NCBI GenBank assembly: GCA_038210655.1
Contig: JBBQWM010000011.1
Coordinates: 62,001 to 126,000, forward strand
Length of the DNA: 64,000 nt
DNA from: 54-19 sp038210655
Lineage (GTDB): Bacteria > Chloroflexota > Chloroflexia > Chloroheliales > Chloroheliaceae
Direction of reading: 5' to 3'
Shown here: piece after piece, positions 7,631 through 16,200 of the stretch
How the letters are laid out: each line of letters begins with the position of its first letter
Position numbering within the stretch: the first letter of the stretch is position 1
The notes under the pieces: generated by a model
What the model was told of the DNA's origin: nothing
Database searches by the model: none
Seen by the model: only the letters and a program-made list of their open reading frames with translations
Translations under genes and position numbers: made by a program

Positions 7631-8974
7631 ATGTTAGAAGTTACTACCCAGGCTCAAAAATTGATTGAGGAAACCACCGGCTATAAAACTGTCCAACATT
7701 TGCAGGCGGACAGCCGAGAAACGGCCCGTCTGCACGCTGTATTGGAAGTCGGGCGTAAAGTGACCAGTATTCTTGATCTCGACCGCCTGTTAGCCGAATC
7801 GGTGCGGCTGATCCAGGCCAGTTTTAATTATGATCTGGTGACGATCTATTTGCGTGACCCCCACGACCCGGACTACTTTTACTATAGCCACTACAGCGGC
7901 GACGCTACCAGAGCGCACGAATCGGGCAAGGGCCGTACTCGTATTCATATCAACAAAGGGATGGTCGGTTGGGTTTTTCGCAACGAACAGCACCGTCTGG
8001 CAAATGATGTCTCCCAGGACCCCTATTACTTTGCCTGTGATGACCCGCGCAACGAGGCGGGAATTGAAGTGATTGAATGGCATTATAAAGACGCTAACTA
8101 TTACACCTGTGGTCTTAGCACCAAAGCCGAACTGGATTTACCGCTCAAGATCAACGGACAGGTGATCGGGGTGCTTGACCTGGAAAGTACTCAGCTTAAT
8201 GCTTTCGACCCGGCGGACGTACCGTTTTTGGAAATCCTGACCGACCAACTGGCTATCGCTATCGAAAATGCCCGTCTGTCGGCCCGCGCCCGCGAAGCCG
8301 CCATTGCCGAGGAACGTAATCGGCTGGCCCGCAATCTCCACGATGATACCGTGCAAGCCCTGATCGGTATTAATCGCCAACTTGACTTGCTACGTTGCGA
8401 CCTGAGCGACGAATTTACCGACAGCAATGAGGAAGGTTGCGGTTTGGAAGTCCCCCTGCCCGCGCCTATCGAGCGACGGCTCGAACGTATGCAAGACTCG
8501 CTCGACCGGACTATTCAAGGGTTGCGCCTACTCAGTCGTGAACTCCAACCCCAGTTGCTGCGTGACCTCGGTCTGGCGGCGGCGCTCGATGCCCTGACTT
8601 CGGATATTTCGCGTACTTCAACCTTGATGGTCAGCATCAAAGTTTGCGAAGCAGCCAAACGCCTGACCGCGCAGCAGCAGTTGGAGGTTTATCGTATTTC
8701 GCAAGAAGCCCTTTCTAATATCGTCAAGCACGCCAGCGCCAGACAAGTCCGTATGGAACTTGACCTGGACGGCGACCGGGTACTGCTCCAGATTCACGAT
8801 GACGGAGTCGGTTTCGAGGTTCCCGACGACCTGACCAACCTAGCCCGCCGGGGTGGGATGGGTGTGCTTAGTATGCGCCAAAGGGCTTGTAATGTCGGCG
8901 GCTTTTTGACTATCGAATCGCATTTGGGGCAGGGAACCTTGCTTTCGCTCGAAGTCCCCCTCACGCCCGAATAG
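7631..8974 (+). CDS. GAF-domain sensor histidine kinase (NarX/DegS-type HisKA_3)
   Basis: A 447-residue soluble kinase without membrane segments. An N-terminal GAF domain (about residues 30-215) would bind a small ligand or redox/light cofactor. The HisKA_3 dimerisation segment follows, with phospho-acceptor His237 in LARNLHDDTVQALIG. A HATPase_c domain has the N-box QEALSNIVKHA and G-boxes DDGVGF and GMGVLSMRQRA. I chose ATG 7631 because AGGAG at 7617-7621 lies 9 nt upstream; an in-frame TTG at 7610 would overlap the regulator gene. It presumably phosphorylates the response regulator encoded immediately upstream. The signal is not evident. Confidence 0.92.
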   Translation: MLEVTTQAQKLIEETTGYKTVQHLQADSRETARLHAVLEVGRKVTSILDLDRLLAESVRLIQASFNYDLVTIYLRDPHDPDYFYYSHYSGDATRAHESGKGRTRIHINKGMVGWVFRNEQHRLANDVSQDPYYFACDDPRNEAGIEVIEWHYKDANYYTCGLSTKAELDLPLKINGQVIGVLDLESTQLNAFDPADVPFLEILTDQLAIAIENARLSARAREAAIAEERNRLARNLHDDTVQALIGINRQLDLLRCDLSDEFTDSNEEGCGLEVPLPAPIERRLERMQDSLDRTIQGLRLLSRELQPQLLRDLGLAAALDALTSDISRTSTLMVSIKVCEAAKRLTAQQQLEVYRISQEALSNIVKHASARQVRMELDLDGDRVLLQIHDDGVGFEVPDDLTNLARRGGMGVLSMRQRACNVGGFLTIESHLGQGTLLSLEVPLTPE

Positions 8975-8989
8975 AGACCGGGTAATTTA

Positions 8990-9101
8990 TACCAGGTCCT
9001 AATAAGTAGGCAAGATTTGTAGTAGAGAATTTATTCTCTTTAGCCTTTTGCAAAAGGAAAGAGAATAAATTCTCTACTACTCTACTTTACCGGACTTGGT
9101 A
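8990..9101. repeat. 112-bp inverted-repeat element (TACCAGGTCC ends)
   Basis: It begins TACCAGGTCC and ends GGACTTGGTA, which are inverted copies with one mismatch. Inside, arms at 9021-9042 and 9062-9083 (containing GTAGAGAATTTATTCTC and its complement) form a stem of about 22 bp. It has no coding content and lies just after the kinase gene. Its architecture is like the other MITE-like elements in the window, but the termini differ. Confidence 0.6.
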
Positions 9102-9112
9102 TTAGCCAATCA

Positions 9113-9154
9113 AAAACAGGGAAGGCGCTCCAATTGGAGCGCCTTCCCTGTTTT
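9113..9154. terminator. perfect 42-bp palindromic bidirectional terminator
   Basis: A 21-bp arm (AAAACAGGGAAGGCGCTCC...) pairs perfectly with its complement around a central CAATTG, with A and T tracts at the ends. It sits between the kinase gene and the convergent diiron-protein gene and can serve both. Confidence 0.8.
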
Positions 9155-9204
9155 ACACCTGTCTACACTCACAAAAAGTCTCGAAAGGTAGCGGCAACCG
9201 ACCG

Positions 9205-10038
9205 TTAAACGGTCAGGCTAATCGGTTGTTCTTCCGACCGGGAGCCAAAGTGTTTGCGGAGATAGCGGGCTACATCGCGCTGAGTTTCGACCTGCTCGTT
9301 CGCCAGGATCGAGAAACACTTCAGTACACGCTTTTCCATTACTTTTTCGGCTTCGGGGGTGACAAAGCGGTCGATCAACTCCTTATAATAATTGGGGTCG
9401 GGCAATTGGCCCATCACCGAAGGGTCGGTGATATTGGTCGGATGGCGATAAGGGCTACGCAACATCCAGAGCGTCATCTTGGCAATATTCTCCAGGCTGG
9501 ACGGGTTCTCTTGGACAGCCTCTTTGAGGAAGGAGAAGTAAGCCCCGGCATGCCGCCACTCATCCTCGGCCATTAGAGCCAGCACCTGGCGTAATATCGG
9601 TTCCGGCATCGGATTGTCCTTCGCGCCGGGTGCGATCCCCGAAAACGCGCCATACCACAAGCCCAGACGCTGCTCACCCAAAAAGTGCATCGTTAGAGTT
9701 TCGATCCAGGGGGCGGTCTCAAACTCGATATTGATAGCTTCCATCTGAGCTTCGGGAATTTCCTCGTCGAGCGTATTCAGCCAGCGTTCCAAAGCCAGAC
9801 TATGTTTACCTTCCTCAAAAGCCCAGACCGAAATAAAGCGCTGGAAATCCATATCGTGGCTAAAATCACGCATAAACATGGCAGTAGCCGGAATCGAACC
9901 GACTTCGGTCAAACAGACCTGCTTGATGACGTGGATCAAGCCAGCATCAACCTTAGTTTTATCGATTGCCGAAAAATCAATATCGCTAAAACTCCACCGC
10001 GCCCGTTCCAGACGATCATATAACATCGAATACAGCAA
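9205..10038 (-). CDS. diiron acyl-ACP desaturase-like ferritin-fold protein
   Basis: The 277-residue helical protein carries the carboxylate-histidine ligands of a diiron centre: Glu45 (CLTEVGS), Glu76 and His79 (FEEGKH), Glu122 (LGEQ), and Glu160 and His163 (EDEWRH). The (E/D)ExxH pair spacing and WAFEEGKHSLALERWL fit the soluble type-2 fatty acid (acyl-[ACP]) desaturases, which introduce double bonds using O2. Other ferritin-like oxygenases are possible. The first codon is TTG at 10036-10038, with AGGAG about 7 nt upstream; an ATG four codons later is the alternative. A FadR/GntR-type regulator gene lies upstream on the same strand, so regulation by it is plausible but only inferred. Confidence 0.75.
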   Translation of the reverse strand: MLYSMLYDRLERARWSFSDIDFSAIDKTKVDAGLIHVIKQVCLTEVGSIPATAMFMRDFSHDMDFQRFISVWAFEEGKHSLALERWLNTLDEEIPEAQMEAINIEFETAPWIETLTMHFLGEQRLGLWYGAFSGIAPGAKDNPMPEPILRQVLALMAEDEWRHAGAYFSFLKEAVQENPSSLENIAKMTLWMLRSPYRHPTNITDPSVMGQLPDPNYYKELIDRFVTPEAEKVMEKRVLKCFSILANEQVETQRDVARYLRKHFGSRSEEQPISLTV

Positions 10039-10207
10039 TTCCTATCTCCTCTTTCTCCTGACTCACCCTTAAAGGGGGCCTGTTAAACCGCTTGTCGTAC
10101 TACAGTGTGTCCAATTAGAAACCAACTAAAGTAAAACAAAATTCTTACAGTGCAATTATAAGGCCAGTGGCCTACCGAGCAGATACTATAGGGCCAGTTT
10201 AGTATTC

Positions 10208-11005
10208 TTACTTCTGGATCATTGGGTCAAAAGCTCGTAAATGAAGCTCGACCCTTCTGGCTGCCAGGGTCCCGTTACGGCTTCTGAGGGCGACCAAAAT
10301 ACTTTCTGCCGCCTTCACACCGATTTCGCGTTCTTCGAGGGTCAGGCCCACCTGGGTGGCGCGGGCCGAAATCAATTCCCCGACCGAAGTAGTATATAAG
10401 CGCAAGACATCGTTGTGGGCCGAAGCAATTACCGCCAGATGAAAAGCCAGTTGCTGGCCTACATAAGCCCTGGTATCGTCGATTTGCGCCCGCATATCCT
10501 GTAGAATAAGCTCTAAATCGGCTAATTCCTGGTCGGTAGCCCGTTGCGCTCCTAAATTGGCACAGAGTGGTTCTAGCAAGCGTCGGGCTTCCAGCAACAT
10601 CGTAAAAGGGGTTTCTTCCAGTTGTAAAAGTAGCGATAGCGAACGGGTCAGATTAGCCGAACTGGGATGCTGTACCACGATCCCGCCCTTTGGCCCTGTT
10701 TTGGTCGAAATCAACCCTTCCGATTCTAGCATCCGCAAGGCTTCCCGCAAGGTCGCCCGGCTTATCCCTAATTGGGCTACCAACTCTTTTTCAGAAGGTA
10801 AAGTGGCCCCTTGCTGCACCACGCCATCTACAATCAGCGCCCGCAACCTATCGGCGACCAATTCGCTGGCACGGGGTACTTTTAAAGTATCCAACCGCAT
10901 GGCTGATTTTTGGCGTTTGCTCCCCGCTTCTTGTTCCTTAGCTTTGCCAGTCTTAGGTGTAGGGGGGTAATAAGGCAACCCCAAGCTTTTATCGACCGGG
11001 TTCAC
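10208..11005 (-). CDS. GntR-family transcriptional regulator, FadR/FCD subfamily
   Basis: A 265-residue regulator. After a Lys-rich N-terminal extension comes a GntR winged helix (about residues 42-110: GATLPSEKELVAQLGISRATLREALRMLESEGLI, read in two parts) and an FCD ligand-binding domain (about 120-260) with AFHLAVIASAHND and a C-terminal HLRAF. FCD domains usually bind a metal and an organic acid. The start is GTG at 11003-11005; ATG at MRLDTLK, 36 codons later, is an alternative. Two palindromes upstream (11106-11131) are good candidates for an autoregulatory operator. The diiron desaturase-like gene follows 169 bp downstream. Confidence 0.88.
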   Translation of the reverse strand: MNPVDKSLGLPYYPPTPKTGKAKEQEAGSKRQKSAMRLDTLKVPRASELVADRLRALIVDGVVQQGATLPSEKELVAQLGISRATLREALRMLESEGLISTKTGPKGGIVVQHPSSANLTRSLSLLLQLEETPFTMLLEARRLLEPLCANLGAQRATDQELADLELILQDMRAQIDDTRAYVGQQLAFHLAVIASAHNDVLRLYTTSVGELISARATQVGLTLEEREIGVKAAESILVALRSRNGTLAARRVELHLRAFDPMIQK

Positions 11006-11105
11006 CAGTTGCCTTTATCTCTTTCTAAAGCCTGCGTCTGGCTTTCTTAATGTAAAAGAGTCGCCCTCTGGTCATTAAGTCTATTGTTACAATTGTACGT
11101 TTTAG

Positions 11106-11131
11106 ATAGACAGTCTATTTGTCAGACAAAT
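11106..11131 (-). promoter_or_regulatory. candidate GntR/FadR operators (two adjoining palindromes)
   Basis: ATAGACAGTCTAT (11106-11118) and ATTTGTCAGACAAAT (11117-11131) are both perfect palindromes with single-base centres, overlapping by 2 bp. The second contains TTGTCAGACAA, which fits the TNGTNNNACNA consensus of FadR-subfamily regulators. They lie about 100 bp upstream of the regulator gene itself. Confidence 0.55.
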
Positions 11132-11218
11132 CTAATTTATAGCATAAACCCCTTCGAGTCAAGTTTGTGATTTCTTTCACATTAGACAAAAGGGAGGCTT
11201 TTCAAATCAAGGCGAACA

Positions 11219-11345
11219 CTACAATTGAGTTACCGGCTTATCTGTAGGAGCGAGCTTCTGCTCGCGATTGAGGCGGCATCTAGGTGTTCAATCGCGAGCA
11301 GAAGCTCGCTCCTACAGGGGGTCAATCTTTGTGAGTTTTGCTATA
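11219..11345. repeat. family 2 palindromic element
   Basis: Left edge CTACAATTGAG, right edge TTTTGCTATA. The central arms TGTAGGAGCGAGCTTCTGC and complement enclose CGCGATTGA/TCAATCGCG. It lies between the GntR promoter region and the 3' end of the FHA-ABC gene. Confidence 0.7.
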
Positions 11346-11406
11346 AGGTCGCTGGATGCGAAATAGTCCGGGCGATCATAAAAATCGCCCCGGCCTAGAT
11401 AGGTTC

Positions 11407-13281
11407 TTAAGACAGGCCACCCACTATCGTACCGTCCAAAATTTCAATCTGACGGTCGGCATTACGCGCCCAAAGCTGATCGGAAGTGACCATAAAGACG
11501 GTTTTGCCACTGGCAACCAATTGCTTGAGCAAAATAAAGATTCTATCGGCAGCCGCACCGGGAACCTTGCCGGTCGGTTCATCCGCCAGCAAAAGCGGTG
11601 GGTTCATCACTAAGGCCCGCGCCAGGGCCAGTTGCTTGCGCTCGGCCCGGTTCAAATCAAACGGGCGCATCCGCATTACCTCCGGGTCGCTAAAACCGAC
11701 TTGTCGCAGTTGCTCCTGGGCTTTTTCGGCCCGTTCGCGCGGGTCGCGTCCGAAGCCGGCCTGTTCCAATACCCACATTACAAGTTCCAAAGCCGATTGC
11801 TTGGGGTTAAAATCCGGCTCACCGGGTAGATAGCCGATGTTTTGCAAACGCCAGCGATTTAATTCTCGGTCGCCTTCCAGGTTCGGACGGTTGCCCCCCG
11901 AACTTTCAACGGTGGGGAAAGTACGGCCCATTACCGTCACATGGCCTCGATCTGCCGCTTGCATTCCGGCCATGACCCTTAATAACTCAGTTTTACCGCT
12001 ACCACTCGGCCCAACCAGCGCGACTAACTCGCCCGGTTTGAGACCCAGACGGACATTATCCAACAACAAATCTACCGCCCGCCCGGTCCCCTCGGTCAGA
12101 TAAACCCCTTCCAAACGGGCCAGTTCCGTCAACGGCCCGGAACTACGAGAAGTATTGCGGGCTGCTCCGGCTGGAATTTCCGGCACAACATCCGCTGATT
12201 GACGCAAGTTACGTCCAACTGCTATCGCATTACTACGCCCAAGTGCTATCGCTCGAATATCAAGATCAAGGGCGGTTTCGGATTGTTCAAAGGTGGATTT
12301 GTTGGGAGGAGTCCAACCTGGTGTACCAATAAAAGTATTATCCTGGGCGTTACCAACAAAAGTAACATCGCTCAGGGGCGCATCGCGATGGGTAATCTCG
12401 GCGGCAGGGTCGGTCACACTTATATCAGGTTCGAGGCCGGAACGACCGACCAGTGGGATCGAAGTAGTCAGTCGTTGGGGTTCGAGCTTAAAATCGACTT
12501 CAATATCGCCGAACCGAATTAGATCACCATCTCGCAACAAAGCTGGCTGATCGGCCTGTACTCCATTCACAAAGGTTTTGTTGGTGCTGCCCAAGTCGGC
12601 CACCACTACGCCCGCGACCGTTTTTTGCAAACGAGAGTGCTGGCGCGAGATCGAGTTGCTATCAATTACAATGTCATTGACCTGCCCACGTCCGACCGTT
12701 GCTTCTTCACCCTCGAACAAATAGCGCGGCCCATTGCGTACCATCAAATAGATATAATACTCGCCCGGTAAGGTCGCCGCTTTCAACGGAGCGGGAGCGG
12801 TTACACCCGACCCAATCGTGGACGAAAAGACCGAATTGCTGGAGCTAGGCGAGGTTGTTACCGAAGGCGGTTGCGGCATATAGGTAAGTTGGGCCGGTTG
12901 AGGTTGCTGGGGGGCCGGGGCCAATAAGCCAACGTAGACCAATTCGGTCAGGCCGACCCGGATATGGTCGCCCGGATTGAGCGGCCAAGGGGCAGTCTGG
13001 CTGGCTGGTTGTCCATTAACCAGCGTGCCATTAACGCTACCCATATCGCGGATCATGGGGCGACGGTCGGGGCTGCTAAAAATCTCAGTATGGCGGCGGC
13101 TAATGTCGCTGGCATCGATCCAGATCGTACATTCACGGCTACGCCCGATCAAGATCGGTGGCTCACCCGGCTCCGGTAAATTTACGGTCAGCTTTTCGCC
13201 AGTGCGAGGCCCGGCCAGTATGTCAAACCGCAATTCCGGGCGGGGTGTAACCATTCTAAAATTAAAAGTTTCGTCACTCAC
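11407..13281 (-). CDS. FHA-FHA-ABC ATPase fusion protein
   Basis: A 624-residue soluble protein. FHA domain 1 (about residues 25-115) contains LIGRSRECTIWI, SRRHTEI and GSVNGTLVNG. A Pro/Ser-rich linker follows, then FHA domain 2 (about 175-270; TVGRGQVNDIVI, SRQHSRL, GSTNKTFVNG) and a second linker. The C-terminal ABC ATPase domain has Walker A GPSGSGKT (Lys430) and Walker B PLLLADEPTG. It is related to LolD/MacB-type ATPases but has no membrane segments. The Q-loop Gln (YLPGEP), the LSGGQ signature (LNRAERKQ) and the H-loop His (TSDQ) are altered. GTG 13281 lies 2 nt after the stop of the upstream S2P fusion gene, and its GGAGG site is inside that gene, so the two are translationally coupled. 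Confidence 0.88.
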   Translation of the reverse strand: MSDETFNFRMVTPRPELRFDILAGPRTGEKLTVNLPEPGEPPILIGRSRECTIWIDASDISRRHTEIFSSPDRRPMIRDMGSVNGTLVNGQPASQTAPWPLNPGDHIRVGLTELVYVGLLAPAPQQPQPAQLTYMPQPPSVTTSPSSSNSVFSSTIGSGVTAPAPLKAATLPGEYYIYLMVRNGPRYLFEGEEATVGRGQVNDIVIDSNSISRQHSRLQKTVAGVVVADLGSTNKTFVNGVQADQPALLRDGDLIRFGDIEVDFKLEPQRLTTSIPLVGRSGLEPDISVTDPAAEITHRDAPLSDVTFVGNAQDNTFIGTPGWTPPNKSTFEQSETALDLDIRAIALGRSNAIAVGRNLRQSADVVPEIPAGAARNTSRSSGPLTELARLEGVYLTEGTGRAVDLLLDNVRLGLKPGELVALVGPSGSGKTELLRVMAGMQAADRGHVTVMGRTFPTVESSGGNRPNLEGDRELNRWRLQNIGYLPGEPDFNPKQSALELVMWVLEQAGFGRDPRERAEKAQEQLRQVGFSDPEVMRMRPFDLNRAERKQLALARALVMNPPLLLADEPTGKVPGAAADRIFILLKQLVASGKTVFMVTSDQLWARNADRQIEILDGTIVGGLS

Positions 13282-13283
13282 TG

Positions 13284-16200
13284 CTATTTCCTCCGGCGGC
13301 GGGCCACTGCCGCTGCCTCCTCCATCTCATCCTCATCTCGCCCAACCGTCTTTAATTCGATAAACAAGGGCCAGGACAGGAACACTACCACCACTATCGC
13401 CAGCGCCCAACTTAACCATTCAGTTTGAGCCGCAAAATCATTTCCAAATATCTGTAAGAATTGTTTGAGCAGAATTTTTGATATAAATAGATATTGTACC
13501 AATGTAAAAAGAGTATACCCCAGCGCGATCCAGGCAAATCTCCAGTAGATGCCTCGGTCGCGCAGGTTGACCCCCCGCAATTGGGCCGGGCTAAACAGCT
13601 TGCGTCGCACATAAGCGATTGCCTTGCGCCGCAGACCGGGCATGTCCCACCAGTCCAGCAAGGCAAAATAACCGTCCGTCTCCAAAAGCGGGTTGATATT
13701 GATATAAACCAGGACATAGCCGACTGCCGCCACCTGAAATAGAACCGATTGCAGGGCTGGATTATTGGGGGCTAAAAATATCAGCAAGCAACATGCTCCG
13801 GCGATCAAAGCATTACAAAGCGGCCCAGCCAGATTTACAAAAATACGTGGTCGGCGCGTTTCCCGCCAGATTTCATTGGTATTGACAAAGAGGAAGGGGC
13901 CACTCTGCCAGCCGAAGCCACCCCCAAGCACAGGCCGCCCATAGGATTTGCAGGCTAAACCATGCGCCATTTCGTGAAGGATCAGGTTGCAAAAAAGAGC
14001 CAGCGGTATCACCAACCACAAGGGCGCTCCACTATCTATCGTCAGCAAGCTAAAGGCCCCACTACCCTCGGCTCCCGACTTCACTTTGTAAGCAAAAGCA
14101 AAGTATAAGAAGGCCCCAAACCCGACCAGCGAAATAGCAAAAATCAATAGCACTAAGGGTCGCCAGAAGAAAACCTGACCGCCGTAATTATAAATCCGGT
14201 CGAAGAGGCGGTCGATGTTCTTGAACTCAAAGCGCCAATTGAACAATCTGGAAAAAAGACCGGGCTTTTGCTTGTCCGGGTTGACCAGACTTTCGTCGAT
14301 AGTAGGAACTTCCAGATAACCACCTGCCTGCAACTGACCGACCAGGTTCGAGACTCCTTCAAGGTCGAGTTGCTTAAACTCTAAAAAATAGGCCATCGAC
14401 AGATCGTTCAGGCTATTGTCGCCGTTCATCAAATTCCATAAAAAGTAGCTGCGGTCGTGCAACCGAAAGAACTGCTCACCACCAATTCGGCTTAGCATAT
14501 AATAATGCTCACCAGTTGCGCTACTATGCTCACTGACATCGACATCCAGAACTTGTTTGGGTCGAAAGCGTAGCCGTAATTGTTTGGTAAAATACTGGGC
14601 CAGATTAAAGCTCTCGCCTAGCTTGAGAACGTCGTCCAATTTATTACGGTAGAGTGCCAACAAATCACAATCTTCGACCGCTGTAACCGTTACAGGTCGG
14701 GGTACGCCAGTCAGCAAAGCATCCTCGCCAAAATACTTACCAGGGCCGAGCCGCATATCGGCCCTGGTTTCCCCTTCGCTAGTCTTAAAGCTGATTTCGA
14801 CTTGTCCAGTACGCACGATATAAAAGGCGCTGGCAGCTTCGTCCTGTCGAACGATAATCTCACCTTTCCTAAAGAACTTGGGGCGCATTTCTACCGCAAT
14901 CTTGGCGACCAGTTGAGGCGGCATATTCATGAACGGCCCGACCCGATTCAAGACCGCCCCAAGCGGCAACCCACCCATCCCCGCTCCTAGACTGGCAACT
15001 GGGTCGCCGGACTTAGCCAACACACCCTCGAAATCGGCTCGTGTTAATACATAACATTCGACCATGCCTTCGGCCCGTACCGTCATGGGATAAGTCTCCC
15101 CAGCAACGGCGATGCCATCTCCGAAGCTATCGCCTTCTTCGAGAGTTGCCAGATAAACCTCGCGGCCCTTCGAGTCGCTCACATAGGCTTTGGCTGTACC
15201 ACCCAGGATCAAGAAAAATTCTTCGGCAGGCTGACCCTTTTCGGCCAGCGTCTCTCCGGCACTGCGTACCCGGTAGCGCAAGCGTTTTGCCATCTCGTGA
15301 CGGGTCTTTTCGCTCAAGGTACGCATTAGTAACGTACCGTTCATCCAGTTGATCGCAGAGGCTGCCGAAACTTGTTGCTGAAAAAAGGTCAGGACCGTTC
15401 GGTTGCGGGATAAATCGCGCACAAAGGTGTTTTCTTCCAAACGCAAGGCCCGCACCTGAGTGATCGCTTCGAGGCGGTTGGCAAAAGGCTGATCGGCGAA
15501 AATACTGCGTTCACCATACATCGAGCCTGGCTCTAGTTCGCCCAGCACCAACCGTTGCCGCTCGTTGAGCGCCCGCGAAATCGAGACACGCCCCTCTAAA
15601 ATGACAAAGAAAGCACCCCGGTTCTGGCCTTCGCGGGCCATTTCCTGATGCGGCTTGTACTGAACTTCTTTGAAATAGGGAGCCAACAAAGTGAAAGTAT
15701 CGTTATCCAACTCGTCAAAAGGCGCGATCTGACGCAGGGGATGGGTGATCGATGGCCCCTGTGGGCCGGTGATATGGGTGGAACTTCTGGGTTCAGTTGC
15801 AGGCGACCCTGCGTCGGCGTGTACACCTTCGCCCGTAGCGGCAGCCCCCAATTGGAGCATGACAGGCTCGCTCAAGCTGACCAACAAATCAGCCGAGTTG
15901 CCATTAGACCTAGAGGCGGCTTTATCGGGAGCGAAAGTTTCAAAAATGTCTTTGCTAGTAATCGCTTCTTCGCTATTGCCATTTTTAGAAACATCAGGCT
16001 GCGACGCTTCCACTTCCTCAAAGACAAATTCAAATTCACCCAGTTGTACCCGGTCGCCCGGCTGTAAAATTGCCGAACCGCCAATAACCTGCCCGTTTAG
16101 GCGGGTTCCGTTAGCCGAACCGAGGTCGGCCAGCATAAAGCGTTGGGCCTCGAAGAAAAGCCGGGCATGACGGCGCGAGACAGATTGATCGAAAAGACGT

